DNA of 64,000 bases. Origin: CAWKDG01 sp963848355 (GTDB lineage Bacteria > Actinomycetota > Acidimicrobiia > Acidimicrobiales > UBA8190). The DNA is taken from positions 310,001 through 374,000 of the forward strand of contig CAWKDG010000002.1 in the NCBI GenBank assembly GCA_963848355.1. The letters are read 5' to 3'. Below the pieces are notes generated by a model. That model worked only from the letters and a program-made list of their open reading frames with translations, was not told where the DNA came from and did not search any database. This document shows positions 51,789 to 60,176 of this stretch, piece by piece; position 1 is the first letter of the stretch, and each line of letters opens with the position of its first letter. Made by a program: the position numbers and the translations under genes.

Positions 51789-52916
51789 ATGGGCGAACGC
51801 CGCAGTGGTCCCCGCGACCTCACCGTGATCGCCGTGCCCTTCTACTTCGCCAGCATGGCCGTCGAGTACGTGTGGCTCCGCCGCCGCGCCACCCGGCGGG
51901 GACCGACGGCCGGGAACTACGAACGGCGCGACACCGTGGCCAGCCTCACCATGGGCGTGGGCAGCCTGGTGGCACCCCTGGTCGTGCCGAAGCTGCTGCG
52001 TCCGTTCACCCCCGGACGAGGTCGCTACGGCCGGGCGTTGATCACCGCCGCCCTCGGAGCCGCCGTCGTGACGACGGTGGCCGACATGGTGGCCCGTCGG
52101 ACCGGCGACGACGACCGCGGCATTGACGGGGACGGCGAGGGGGGCACGGCCCGGGGGGCCCGCCGGGTCGCCGCCGCCGCCGGGGTGGCCGCCGTCGTCA
52201 CCGGGGGTGTGGCCGTGACGACCACGTGGGCGACGCGGACGTCACCGGAACGACTGTGGCGGCACCGGTTCCTGCCGGCGGCCGGCACCGGACCGTGGGC
52301 GCTGGCCCTCGCCATCGTGGGTTGGGACTTCATCTACTACTGGAACCACCGCCTCATGCACGAGAGCCGGTACATGTGGGCCGTCCACGTGGTGCACCAC
52401 TCGAGCGAGCACTACAACCTGTCGACGGCGCTGCGGCAACCGGTGGCCGATGCGCTCGGGACCTCGGTGCCGTACGGCGCGCTGTGCCTGCTCGGGATCC
52501 CACCCGATCTGATCGTGGCGGCGCGTGGTGTGAATCTGCTGTACCAGTTCTGGATCCACACCGAGACGATCGGCCGCATGGGCCCGCCCGAGGCCGTCCT
52601 CAACACGCCGTCGCACCACCGCGTCCACCACGGGTCGAACGCCACGTACATCGACCGCAATCACGGCAGCATCCTGATCGTGTGGGACCGGCTCTTCGGG
52701 ACGTTCGAACCCGAAGCCGAGCGCCCCGTCTACGGGCTGACCAAGAACATCGACACGTTCAACGCCGGTCGCATCGTGACCCACGAGTACGCCGAGATGC
52801 TGCGGGACGTGGCCCGGTCGACCGGGTGGGGTGAACGCCTGTCCTACGTCCTCCGCGGTCCCGGCTGGGCCACCCGGCATCGGGCCGAGGTGGCGGCGGG
52901 CACCGGAGTGGCCTGA
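51789..52916 (+). CDS. Sterol desaturase / fatty-acid hydroxylase family protein
   Basis: 375 residues of integral membrane di-iron enzyme. The three His clusters are YYWNHRLMHESRY (HxxxH), MWAVHVVHHSSEHYNLST (HxxHH) and NTPSHHRVHHGSNATYIDRN. An Arg/Gly-rich variable insert lies at about 110-145. Members hydroxylate or desaturate sterols, carotenoids, hopanoids or fatty acids. ATG 51789 follows GGAGGG. The nearby P450 and acyl-CoA genes suggest lipid modification, but nothing specific. Confidence 0.92.
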   Translation: MGERRSGPRDLTVIAVPFYFASMAVEYVWLRRRATRRGPTAGNYERRDTVASLTMGVGSLVAPLVVPKLLRPFTPGRGRYGRALITAALGAAVVTTVADMVARRTGDDDRGIDGDGEGGTARGARRVAAAAGVAAVVTGGVAVTTTWATRTSPERLWRHRFLPAAGTGPWALALAIVGWDFIYYWNHRLMHESRYMWAVHVVHHSSEHYNLSTALRQPVADALGTSVPYGALCLLGIPPDLIVAARGVNLLYQFWIHTETIGRMGPPEAVLNTPSHHRVHHGSNATYIDRNHGSILIVWDRLFGTFEPEAERPVYGLTKNIDTFNAGRIVTHEYAEMLRDVARSTGWGERLSYVLRGPGWATRHRAEVAAGTGVA

Positions 52917-52923
52917 CGGCCCG

Positions 52924-54123
52924 TCACGACGGCGGCGGGACCAACGCGTTGGCCTTCGCCACCTCGCCGAACCAGCGGGCGCTGGGCTTGGGGCGGCGCT
53001 CGAAGGTGGTGCGGTCGACGGAGTGGAGACCGAACTTGGGACCGTAGCCGTGGGCCCATTCGAAGTTATCCATCAGGGTCCAGACGAAGTAGCCGCGGAC
53101 GTCGATCCCGTCGTCGAGGCAGCGCCGGACACCGGCGAGCGCCTCGGCGATGTACCTGATCCGCTCGACGTCGTTCTCGGTGCCGATCCCGTTCTCGGTG
53201 ACGAGGACGGGGAGCCCGGTGAAGGCGGCCGTCCGCCGCACCGTGTACTCGACGACCTGGGGCCAGAACTCGTAGCCCATCTGCGTCTGGGCCACGGCGG
53301 GGTCGTCGGGGGCCTGGCCCTGGGAATCGAAGTGCATCCGCGTGTAGCACTGGACACCGACGAAGTCGTCGCCCCCGGTGCCCCGGAGGAAGGTGTTCTC
53401 GAGGACGTCCTCGGCCGCGTCGCGGACGACCTCGCCCCCTTCCTCGGCCTTCAGCTCGGCCATCGAGAGGGTGAGGCCCACGGGAAAGCTCCCCGGGCCC
53501 GAACGCAGCGCCTCGACGGCCCGGCGGTGGGCACGGACCATGGCGTCGTTGACGGCCAGGTGGCGGCCGAATTCGTCCTTGGCCCCGGGGGGGAACTGTC
53601 CCACGGTGTACCCCATGACGCCGATGACGTTGGGTTCGTTGAGCGTGCAGGCCCAGCCGATGAGGTCCCCCAGATGGGCCGTGGCCCGGGCCACGAACCG
53701 TCCGAACCGCTCCGGTGCGTCGGGGGCCTCCCATCCGCCACGGGCGCGGAGCCAGAGAGGAATGGTGAAGTGGTGGAAGGTGACGACGGGAGCGATCCCC
53801 AGTTCGAGGCAACGCCCGCAGATGCGCCGGTAGTGGTCGAGCGTGGCGACCGAGAACTCCCCTTCGGCCGGTTCGATGCGGCTCCATTCGAGTGAGAAGC
53901 GGTAGGCGCCGAGGCCCATGGCGGCGACGAGATCGACGTCGTCGCTCCACCGGTGCCATGAGTCGCAGGCGTCGCCGCTCACCTCGGTGCAGCCCGAACC
54001 CTCGGTGTGTTCCCACTTCCACCAGTCGTTGTTGACGTTCCCCCCTTCGGTCTGATGGGAGGAGGTGGCGGTCCCCCAGAGGAAGCCGGCGGGAAACGTT
54101 GGGGGCACTGCATCGGGAGCCAT
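52924..54123 (-). CDS. Glycoside hydrolase family 1 beta-glucosidase
   Basis: 399 residues. FPAGFLWGTATSSHQTEGGN is the GH1 N-terminal signature. The acid/base Glu is in ACTLNEPNVIG (about 162) and the nucleophile Glu in VLVTENGIGTENDVER (about 306). YRFSLEWSRIEPAEG and VWTLMDNFEWAHGYGPKFGL are also conserved. The length is slightly short against 440-470 in most members but all catalytic elements are present. Cytoplasmic retaining beta-glycosidase. Divergent from the DinB-like gene. Confidence 0.95.
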   Translation of the reverse strand: MAPDAVPPTFPAGFLWGTATSSHQTEGGNVNNDWWKWEHTEGSGCTEVSGDACDSWHRWSDDVDLVAAMGLGAYRFSLEWSRIEPAEGEFSVATLDHYRRICGRCLELGIAPVVTFHHFTIPLWLRARGGWEAPDAPERFGRFVARATAHLGDLIGWACTLNEPNVIGVMGYTVGQFPPGAKDEFGRHLAVNDAMVRAHRRAVEALRSGPGSFPVGLTLSMAELKAEEGGEVVRDAAEDVLENTFLRGTGGDDFVGVQCYTRMHFDSQGQAPDDPAVAQTQMGYEFWPQVVEYTVRRTAAFTGLPVLVTENGIGTENDVERIRYIAEALAGVRRCLDDGIDVRGYFVWTLMDNFEWAHGYGPKFGLHSVDRTTFERRPKPSARWFGEVAKANALVPPPS

Positions 54124-54234
54124 CCCCGCAAGGTAGTGGGCCGGACGTGGACGAGCGTCGGCGGCCCACCCGGGGAGCGCAGATCGAGACTCGCTAGCGT
54201 GGAGAGACTTCGACCTCGAGCCCCGGGAGCTGTC

Positions 54235-54723
54235 GTGCTCGTCCTCTCCAGCGATGACGTCCTCTGGTTCGTGGACCAGGCCCTCGACGCCATGGTGGCC
54301 ATCGTCGACGAGCTCGGCGACGACGGCGCCAACCGACGTCCGCAGGTGGACGGAGCCGGCCTTCCCGGCGCCAACTCCCCCTACGCCATCCTCACGCACT
54401 GCCTGGGGGTGATGGAATTCTGGGGTGGCTCGATGGTCGCCGGTCGCACCATCGAGCGCGATCGTCCCGCCGAGTTCCGGGCCGAGGGCACCGTGGCCGA
54501 CCTCGTCACCCGGGTGAGAGCGGCCCGCCGCCGGCTGGGCGACGACCTCGCCGCGGCCGAGGACGACGACGATCTCCGTTCGGCCCCCGACGCCGAAGAT
54601 GTCGGGACGCCCTACGCCACCAAGGGAGGGGTCCTCGTCCACATCCTCGAGGAGCTCTACCAGCACCTCGGACAGCTGGAGCTCACCCGCGACTTCATCC
54701 TCGGGTCTCCCGGAGCCGCCTGA
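54235..54723 (+). CDS. DinB-like (DUF664/mycothiol-dependent) protein
   Basis: 162 residues from GTG 54235. DVLWFVDQALDAMVAIVDEL, LPGANSPYAILTHCLGVMEF and KGGVLVHILEELYQHLGQLE match the four-helix DinB/DUF664 fold; the His of LTHCLG, and the EELYQHLG pair, provide a metal site. In Actinobacteria such proteins are often mycothiol-dependent enzymes such as maleylpyruvate isomerase or mycothiol transferases. Substrate unknown. Confidence 0.82.
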   Translation: MLVLSSDDVLWFVDQALDAMVAIVDELGDDGANRRPQVDGAGLPGANSPYAILTHCLGVMEFWGGSMVAGRTIERDRPAEFRAEGTVADLVTRVRAARRRLGDDLAAAEDDDDLRSAPDAEDVGTPYATKGGVLVHILEELYQHLGQLELTRDFILGSPGAA

Positions 54724-54749
54724 CGGCCGACCTCAGGACCGGCGGAAGG

Positions 54750-55451
54750 TCAGTGCTGGCCCAGGTAGAACCGGGTCCCCTGGTCGTCGACGCACTCCGA
54801 CGTCAGGCCGTACGGGTGGCTCTCGGGGTCGGTGGCCGAACCCCCGGCGGCCCGGACCCGGGCCACGGCGGCGGCGATGTCGTCCACCCGGTACATGGGG
54901 AGGACGGTGGTGACCTCGTGGCCTCCGTGCAGGCCGGTCATGGGCACGACGTCGTCCGGTCCCCACCCGTCGTCGACGTGACCGGGACTGAAGTGCCAAC
55001 CGAGGACGGCCTCGTAGAAAGCGCGCACCGCCACCGAGTCCCCGACCTCCATGGTGATGTACGAGACGTCACCGTGGCGCTGTCCGTTGGCCGGTAGCCG
55101 CCCGTCACGGCGGCCCGGTGGCGGTTGGTAGAGGGAGAACGACGTCCCTTCGACGTCGACGCACATGGCGGTGAGTCCGTGAGGCTCCACCGTAGGGTCG
55201 TCGGCGCGGCCCCCGGCGACGACGACACGCCGGAGGGCGCCGTCGATGTCGTCGACGACGAAGCAGAGGAAGAGGGTGTTGTGGTCGTGACCGCCGTGGA
55301 CACCGTGATGGAGCTCGCGGTCGACCACCTGGTGGGTCTGCCCTTCGACGTGGGCCAGATACGACCACCCGAGGACGCAGGAGAAGAAGGTGGTCGCCCG
55401 CTCGGCGTCCGGCACCCACAGCGAGACGTAGCCGATGTCACCCTGGCGCAC
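54750..55451 (-). CDS. VOC (glyoxalase/bleomycin resistance) family protein, two domains
   Basis: 233 residues with two tandem VOC modules: IGYVSLWVPDAERATTFFSC with VLGWSYLAHVEG (1-110), and VSYITMEVGDSVAVRAFYEA with VLGWHFSPG (about 125-233). The C-terminus of each module keeps the GLTAMCVDVEGTSFSLYQPP and LTSECVDDQGTRFYLGQH metal-side strands. It may be a glyoxalase-like or antibiotic-binding protein. Convergent with the DinB-like gene; no neighbour gives its substrate. Confidence 0.88.
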   Translation of the reverse strand: MRQGDIGYVSLWVPDAERATTFFSCVLGWSYLAHVEGQTHQVVDRELHHGVHGGHDHNTLFLCFVVDDIDGALRRVVVAGGRADDPTVEPHGLTAMCVDVEGTSFSLYQPPPGRRDGRLPANGQRHGDVSYITMEVGDSVAVRAFYEAVLGWHFSPGHVDDGWGPDDVVPMTGLHGGHEVTTVLPMYRVDDIAAAVARVRAAGGSATDPESHPYGLTSECVDDQGTRFYLGQH

Positions 55452-55502
55452 GCTGTCGACGGTAGTCCATGTTCTCCCGGGTGGGACCGAGGATGTCGGG
55501 AC

Positions 55503-55721
55503 TTACCGACGGTGTAGTGGCCGAAGCGGAACGGACCAGGACCCATCGGGTGCCCTCCCGAACCAGAGGCGCTGCTTCTTACAGAACTTGGCCTGGTAGA
55601 AGGTGCCGTCGGCGGACGTGCCCCGGGGGCACTCCGACGAGACCTGCAGATCCCGGCCGCACTGCGGGCACACCGCGTCGTTATTCAGGCTGGACCCGCG
55701 CGATTCCTGGGGGCTGGTCAT
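55503..55721 (-). CDS. Small zinc-ribbon protein
   Basis: 72 residues. NDAVCPQCGRDLQVSSECPR has a CPQC knuckle and a third Cys, and FYQAKFCKKQRLWFGRAPDG supplies another Cys, so a structural zinc site is likely. Function unknown. Its ATG overlaps the stop of the 94-residue gene as ATGA, so the two genes are translated together and are probably partners. Confidence 0.6.
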   Translation of the reverse strand: MTSPQESRGSSLNNDAVCPQCGRDLQVSSECPRGTSADGTFYQAKFCKKQRLWFGRAPDGSWSVPLRPLHRR

Positions 55722-56002
55722 CGGCCCCGGGTGGCGGACAGGAAGGCGTCGGGATCGATGGGTTCGTATCGTGCCTTGTCGACGCTCGTCCTGCCGGCGT
55801 GCGAGAAGCGATTGGGGGAACGGGCGAAGGGGACCTGAGGTGGCCAATCGACCTTGACGGCTCCTGTGTCGGAGTTCCAGGCCGTGACCAGAAGCGTGCG
55901 CATCTTGCCACCCAGGTTGGCCACCACAAATTGCTCCGTTACGGGTTTCCAGGGCACGGATCCTCGGCTCTCACGGTCGGTCTCGTTGAGCGCTGTACCC
56001 AC
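55718..56002 (-). CDS. Hypothetical small protein, partner of the zinc-ribbon gene
   Basis: 94 residues. VVANLGGKMRTLLVTAWNSD then TGAVKVDWPPQVPFARSPNR is the most ordered part; no motif or signal peptide is recognised. The start at ATG 56002 is plausible but without a clear ribosome site. Codon use is less GC-biased than around it, which may suggest a gene acquired later. Coupled with the zinc-ribbon gene by an ATGA overlap. Confidence 0.5.
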   Translation of the reverse strand: MGTALNETDRESRGSVPWKPVTEQFVVANLGGKMRTLLVTAWNSDTGAVKVDWPPQVPFARSPNRFSHAGRTSVDKARYEPIDPDAFLSATRGR

Positions 56003-56093
56003 TGACCCCGTCCGACGATTCTACTCGGATTGCGACGGAGGACCGCCGTAAGGTGCAGGTGGTCACGGATTCGGACGGGATAGGAGCCAAGAC

Positions 56094-56888
56094 GTGGACG
56101 GGATCGAAGGCAAGACCACCCTCATCACCGGCGGCGGTAGCGGAATCGGGCTGGGCACGGCCACCCGGTTCGCGTCCGACGGTGCGCACGTGACGATCTG
56201 CGGTCGGACAGAGGAGAAATTGGCGCGGGCGTGCGAACAGATCAGGACGGCCGCTGCGTCACAGAGCACCGTCCAGTACGTGGTGGCTGACGTCACGTCG
56301 GAGGACGAGGTCCGTGCGGCGGTGGCCCGGTCGACCGAGCCGACAGGCGAGCTCGACATCCTGTTCTGCTGTGCCGGGGGGTCGATGCACGTGGGTCCGA
56401 TCGCCGAGGCCGATGCCGACGCCGTGCGCGCCACCGTCGAGCTCAATCTCATCGGCACGTTCCTCTGCATCAAGCACGCGGTGCCGTTCATGGAGGACGG
56501 CGGCTCGATCATCGGGATGTCGTCGGGGGCCGGCCACTTCCCCCACCGTCACCTGTGGGCTTACGGGATGGCCAAGGCCGGGATCGAGATGCTGGTCCGC
56601 TACGCGGCCGAAGAACTGGCCGAGCGCGGGATCAGGGTGAATGCCGTCCAACCGGGCATCATCGACGACGAGCTCATGGAGTTCATCACCGCCGGCGGCC
56701 CCCTCTTCGACGACTACATGGCCCAGACCCCGATCAGTCGTCCCGGGACGGTGAAAGACGTGGCCGACGCCGTCCGCTTCCTGGCCGGTCCCGAAGCGGC
56801 GTGGATCACCGGCGAGTGCCTGGCCGTCGACGGGGGCCACCACCTGCGCCGAGGCGCCAACTACGGGCTTCTCCTCGAGGACTCCTGA
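56094..56888 (+). CDS. Short-chain dehydrogenase/reductase
   Basis: 264 residues from GTG 56094. TTLITGGGSGIGLGTATRFA, DILFCCAGGSMHVGP, SIIGMSSGAGHFPHRH (Ser), WAYGMAKAGIEMLVRYAAEE (Tyr and Lys) and VNAVQPGIIDDELMEF with CLAVDGGHHLRRG form a complete SDR. It starts a co-oriented block with a P450, an acyl-CoA dehydrogenase, a TetR regulator and an NmrA-like gene, so it probably oxidises a hydroxyl group in the same catabolic route. Confidence 0.92.
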   Translation: MDGIEGKTTLITGGGSGIGLGTATRFASDGAHVTICGRTEEKLARACEQIRTAAASQSTVQYVVADVTSEDEVRAAVARSTEPTGELDILFCCAGGSMHVGPIAEADADAVRATVELNLIGTFLCIKHAVPFMEDGGSIIGMSSGAGHFPHRHLWAYGMAKAGIEMLVRYAAEELAERGIRVNAVQPGIIDDELMEFITAGGPLFDDYMAQTPISRPGTVKDVADAVRFLAGPEAAWITGECLAVDGGHHLRRGANYGLLLEDS

Positions 56889-56977
56889 GCAGCGCCGTCG
56901 CCGGGTGGTGGCCCGCCCTGTCTTGTGCGCCGGCGGCTCCGCTGCGACGATGAACGGGAGCAAGGAAAGGCACGGCA

Positions 56978-58177
56978 ATGACGATCACCGAGGCTCCGAA
57001 CATCGAGTTGATGGCCGGGACGTTCTACACCGACGACCCGTACCGTGCCTTCGCCTGGATGCGCCGACACGCGCCCGTGTACTGGGACGAGGCCGGCGAG
57101 GTCTGGGGCATCACCCGCTACGCGGACGTCCGTGCCATCGGCCAGGACCCGCAGAACTTCTCCAGTGCCCAGGGGTCGCGTCCGAATACCCCCCTCCCCT
57201 ACATGATCGACCTGGACGCACCCGAGCACCGTCGCCGGCGCCGGCTGGTGAGCGCCGGTTTCACCCCCGAGGCGGTCAAGCTCCGGCAGCCGCGCGTCCG
57301 TCAGGTCTGCGACGAGATCATCGACACCGTGTGCGAGACCGGCTCCTGTGATCTCGTCTCCGCCATCGCCGCCCCGCTCCCCCTGGTCATGATCGCCGAC
57401 ATGCTCGGATTCCCGTCGGACGACTGGTCGAAGCTTCTGGAGTGGTCCGACACCATGCTGATGTCGCAGGGATCGCCGGACCCCGAGGCTTTCGTCCGCG
57501 CCGCCGACGCCTTCTCCGAGTGGGACGCCTATGTCCGCCATCAGATCGCCGAGCGCCGAGCGCACGGGACGACCGAGGACCTCCTCGGAGCTCTCGCCCA
57601 CGGGGATATCGACGGCGATCGCCTCGACGACACCACGCTCGTCTATGAGGCGCTGCTCATCCTCATCGGCGGTGACGAGACGTCGCGCCACGTCATCTCC
57701 GGAGGGATGGAAGCTCTCCTGAACCACCCAGGACAACTCCAGGCACTGAAGGACGACCGTGACCTGCTGCCGGGGGCGGTCGAAGAGATGCTGCGATGGG
57801 TCACCCCCATCAAGAACATGAACCGCAACGCCACCCGCGACGTCGAGCTCCACGGCCAGACCATCAAGGCCGGCCAGAACGTCCTGTTGCTGTACCCGTC
57901 GGCCAACCGCGACGAGACGGTGTTCACCGACCCCGAGGCCTTCGACATCCGACGGGAACCGAACGACCATGTCGCCTTCGGCTTCGGGGCCCATCTGTGC
58001 CTCGGCCACCGCCTGGCCCGCGCCGAGATCGCGGGGATGGTCGACCGGCTCCTGGACCGGTTCGACGATCTTGCCCTCGCCACCGACGATCCTCCCGACC
58101 TGCGCGTCTCGAACTTCATCGTCGGTCACGAATCGATGCCGGTGCGCTTCACCCCCACGGCGCCAGTGGCCGGCTAG
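56978..58177 (+). CDS. Cytochrome P450, CYP142/CYP125-like
   Basis: 399 residues. The I-helix reads LILIGGDETSRHVISGGMEA, where GGDET(S/T)RH is typical of mycobacterial CYP142/CYP125/CYP124-related enzymes that oxidise the terminal methyl of sterol or branched fatty side chains. ExxR is in AVEEMLRWVTPIKNMNR and the haem loop is AFGFGAHLCLGHRLARAEIA. Lies between an SDR and an acyl-CoA dehydrogenase. Assignment to the subfamily is by motif only. Confidence 0.9.
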   Translation: MTITEAPNIELMAGTFYTDDPYRAFAWMRRHAPVYWDEAGEVWGITRYADVRAIGQDPQNFSSAQGSRPNTPLPYMIDLDAPEHRRRRRLVSAGFTPEAVKLRQPRVRQVCDEIIDTVCETGSCDLVSAIAAPLPLVMIADMLGFPSDDWSKLLEWSDTMLMSQGSPDPEAFVRAADAFSEWDAYVRHQIAERRAHGTTEDLLGALAHGDIDGDRLDDTTLVYEALLILIGGDETSRHVISGGMEALLNHPGQLQALKDDRDLLPGAVEEMLRWVTPIKNMNRNATRDVELHGQTIKAGQNVLLLYPSANRDETVFTDPEAFDIRREPNDHVAFGFGAHLCLGHRLARAEIAGMVDRLLDRFDDLALATDDPPDLRVSNFIVGHESMPVRFTPTAPVAG

Positions 58178-58269
58178 CGGGGGGACGGCCCAGGACGACA
58201 CACGGTCCGTCCCACCGTGCCGCCGGCACGCGCGGGGGAAGAGAAGATCACGACAGGGGCGCGCCACGC

Positions 58270-59445
58270 ATGGCCACAGAGCAGGAACCGGACGACGAGG
58301 GGAAAGAGGACACCGACGGGTTCCGTCGTTCCCTGGCCCAATGGCTGCAGGAGAACATCACGGCCGACGTCGTCGCCGCCGGGCAGGAGGGCTACGACGA
58401 GGGGGACAACCTCGAGATCCTGAGGCGATGGAGCCGGACCCTCTTCGACGGCGGTTGGGCGACGGTGTCCTGGCCGGCCGAGTTCGGAGGTCGCGACGCC
58501 GGCGTGGAGGAGCAGCTCGCCTATCACGAGGAGATGGCACGGGCCCAGGCTCCCGGTCCGGTGAACGTGATCGGGGTGTCCAACATCGCCCCGGCCATCA
58601 TGCAGTACGGCACAGCCGAGCAGACGAGCCGCTTCCTCACGCCCATGCTGCGCGGCGACGAGATCTGGTGCCAGGGCATGTCGGAACCGGACGCCGGATC
58701 GGACCTGGCCTCGCTGCGGACCTCGGCGGTCCTCGACGGCGACACGTTCGTGGTGAACGGGCAGAAGACATGGAACAGCCTGGGCCGCTACGCCGACTGG
58801 TGCCAGCTCTACGTCCGCACCGATCCCGGAGCACCGAAGCACAAAGGGATCAGCTGCCTGTTGGTCGACATGAGGACACCGGGCATCGAGGTCCGACCCC
58901 TGCGGACGATGACCGGTGACCTCACGTTCTCCGACATCTTCTTCTCCGACGTCCGCGTCCCCGTCGATGCCCTCCTCGGCCCCCTGAACCAAGGATGGCG
59001 GGTGGCCATGTCCACGCTGAGCCACGAGCGCGCCGGGGTGGCCCGGATGCATCTGGGACTGAGCCGGAAGCTCGACCACCTGTTGCGCGACGCCCGTCAC
59101 CGTCCCTCCCTGCAGGATCCGATCTGCCGCGACCGCGTGGCCGCCCTCTACAGCCAGATCGCCTGCATGCGGTGGACGACGACCCGAGACCTCACCGCCC
59201 TGGGCCAGGGCATGGCCCCCACGGCGGCCGGAGGGAGCGGGACCAAGCTGATGTGGGCCCGGGTCGACCAGGAGCTGGCCGACCTTGCCGTCGCCCTCCT
59301 GGGGCTCGACGGCCTGAGCGGACCGTGGGCCCGGAACCTGACCTCGTCGCGCCAGGCCTCCATCGCCGGCGGGACGACCGAGATCAACAGGAACATCGTG
59401 GCCGAGCACGGTCTGGGCCTCCCCCGCGAGCCTTCGGCCCCCTGA
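58270..59445 (+). CDS. Acyl-CoA dehydrogenase
   Basis: 391 residues. VSWPAEFGGRDAGVEEQLAY, WCQGMSEPDAGSDLASLRTS (FAD/acyl contact), MTGDLTFSDIFFSDVRVPVD and TTEINRNIVAEHGLGLPRE form a full ACAD. The C-terminal GGTTEINRNI loop and SHERAGVARM helix fit actinobacterial FadE proteins of steroid or long side-chain degradation. It introduces the first double bond in an acyl-CoA. 92 bp after the P450 stop. Confidence 0.93.
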   Translation: MATEQEPDDEGKEDTDGFRRSLAQWLQENITADVVAAGQEGYDEGDNLEILRRWSRTLFDGGWATVSWPAEFGGRDAGVEEQLAYHEEMARAQAPGPVNVIGVSNIAPAIMQYGTAEQTSRFLTPMLRGDEIWCQGMSEPDAGSDLASLRTSAVLDGDTFVVNGQKTWNSLGRYADWCQLYVRTDPGAPKHKGISCLLVDMRTPGIEVRPLRTMTGDLTFSDIFFSDVRVPVDALLGPLNQGWRVAMSTLSHERAGVARMHLGLSRKLDHLLRDARHRPSLQDPICRDRVAALYSQIACMRWTTTRDLTALGQGMAPTAAGGSGTKLMWARVDQELADLAVALLGLDGLSGPWARNLTSSRQASIAGGTTEINRNIVAEHGLGLPREPSAP

Positions 59446-59495
59446 CCGCCCGGGCAGGAGACCATCCACCACTTTCCCCTCGATTGAGCGTATGC

Positions 59496-59513
59496 TTTGA
59501 GCAGTTGCTCAAA
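59496..59513. promoter_or_regulatory. Candidate TetR operator
   Basis: TTTGAGCA (59496-59503) and TGCTCAAA (59506-59513) form a perfect 8-bp inverted repeat with a 2-bp spacer, 12 bp before the TetR ATG, overlapping a likely -10 region (TATGCT). Its size and position fit autorepression. Confidence 0.7.
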
Positions 59514-59525
59514 ACTAGGGGACCG

Positions 59526-60176
59526 ATGGCCAGACCGGGTGCGTCGAGCAGGGTGGCAGAGGCGGGTTCGGCCCGGTCAGCCGACACCCGACGGCTCCTC
59601 ATCGAGGCAGCCATCGAGACGCTCAAGACCGAGGGTTTCGCCGGGGCGAGCGCGCGTGCCATCGCCGTGCGGGCGGGATCGAACCAGGGCCTCGTCTTCT
59701 ACCACTTCGGTTCGGTGGCCAATCTCCTGTTGGCCGCCCTCGACACCGTGAGTGCCGACCGTCTGGAGTCGTACACCGCCGCCGTCCAGCAGGTGGGGTC
59801 GGCCGAGGAGCTCGTCGACGTGGCCGCCGCCATCTTCCGCCAGGATCTCGACGCCGGATACGTCACCGTCCTGGTCGAGATGATCGCCGGCGCGTCGTCG
59901 TCGCCCGGGCTCGGACACGAGGTGGCCGTCCGGATCGGACCGTGGTTCGCCTTCGCCGAGAATGCCGTCGAGAGGGTATTCGGCACCACCGCTCTGCGGT
60001 CGGTCCTCCCGGCGCGCGACGTGGCTTTCGGCATCGTCGCCCTGTACATCGGGCTCGAGATGCTGAGCCATCTCGACGGCGAACGCGACCGCGCCCTGGC
60101 TCTGTTCTCGCATGCCAAACAGCTGGCCGGCCTCGTCGAGGCCCTGACCGGACCGACACCCAAGGAGACGCCATGA
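59526..60176 (+). CDS. TetR family transcriptional regulator
   Basis: 216 residues. ADTRRLLIEAAIETLKTEGF, AGASARAIAVRAGSNQGLVF and YHFGSVANLLLAALDTVSAD form the TetR HTH; the C-terminal ligand domain is unassigned. The palindrome at 59496-59513 directly upstream suggests that it represses its own transcription and the downstream NmrA-like gene, and perhaps responds to an acyl-CoA or steroid intermediate of the upstream genes. Confidence 0.92.
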   Translation: MARPGASSRVAEAGSARSADTRRLLIEAAIETLKTEGFAGASARAIAVRAGSNQGLVFYHFGSVANLLLAALDTVSADRLESYTAAVQQVGSAEELVDVAAAIFRQDLDAGYVTVLVEMIAGASSSPGLGHEVAVRIGPWFAFAENAVERVFGTTALRSVLPARDVAFGIVALYIGLEMLSHLDGERDRALALFSHAKQLAGLVEALTGPTPKETP

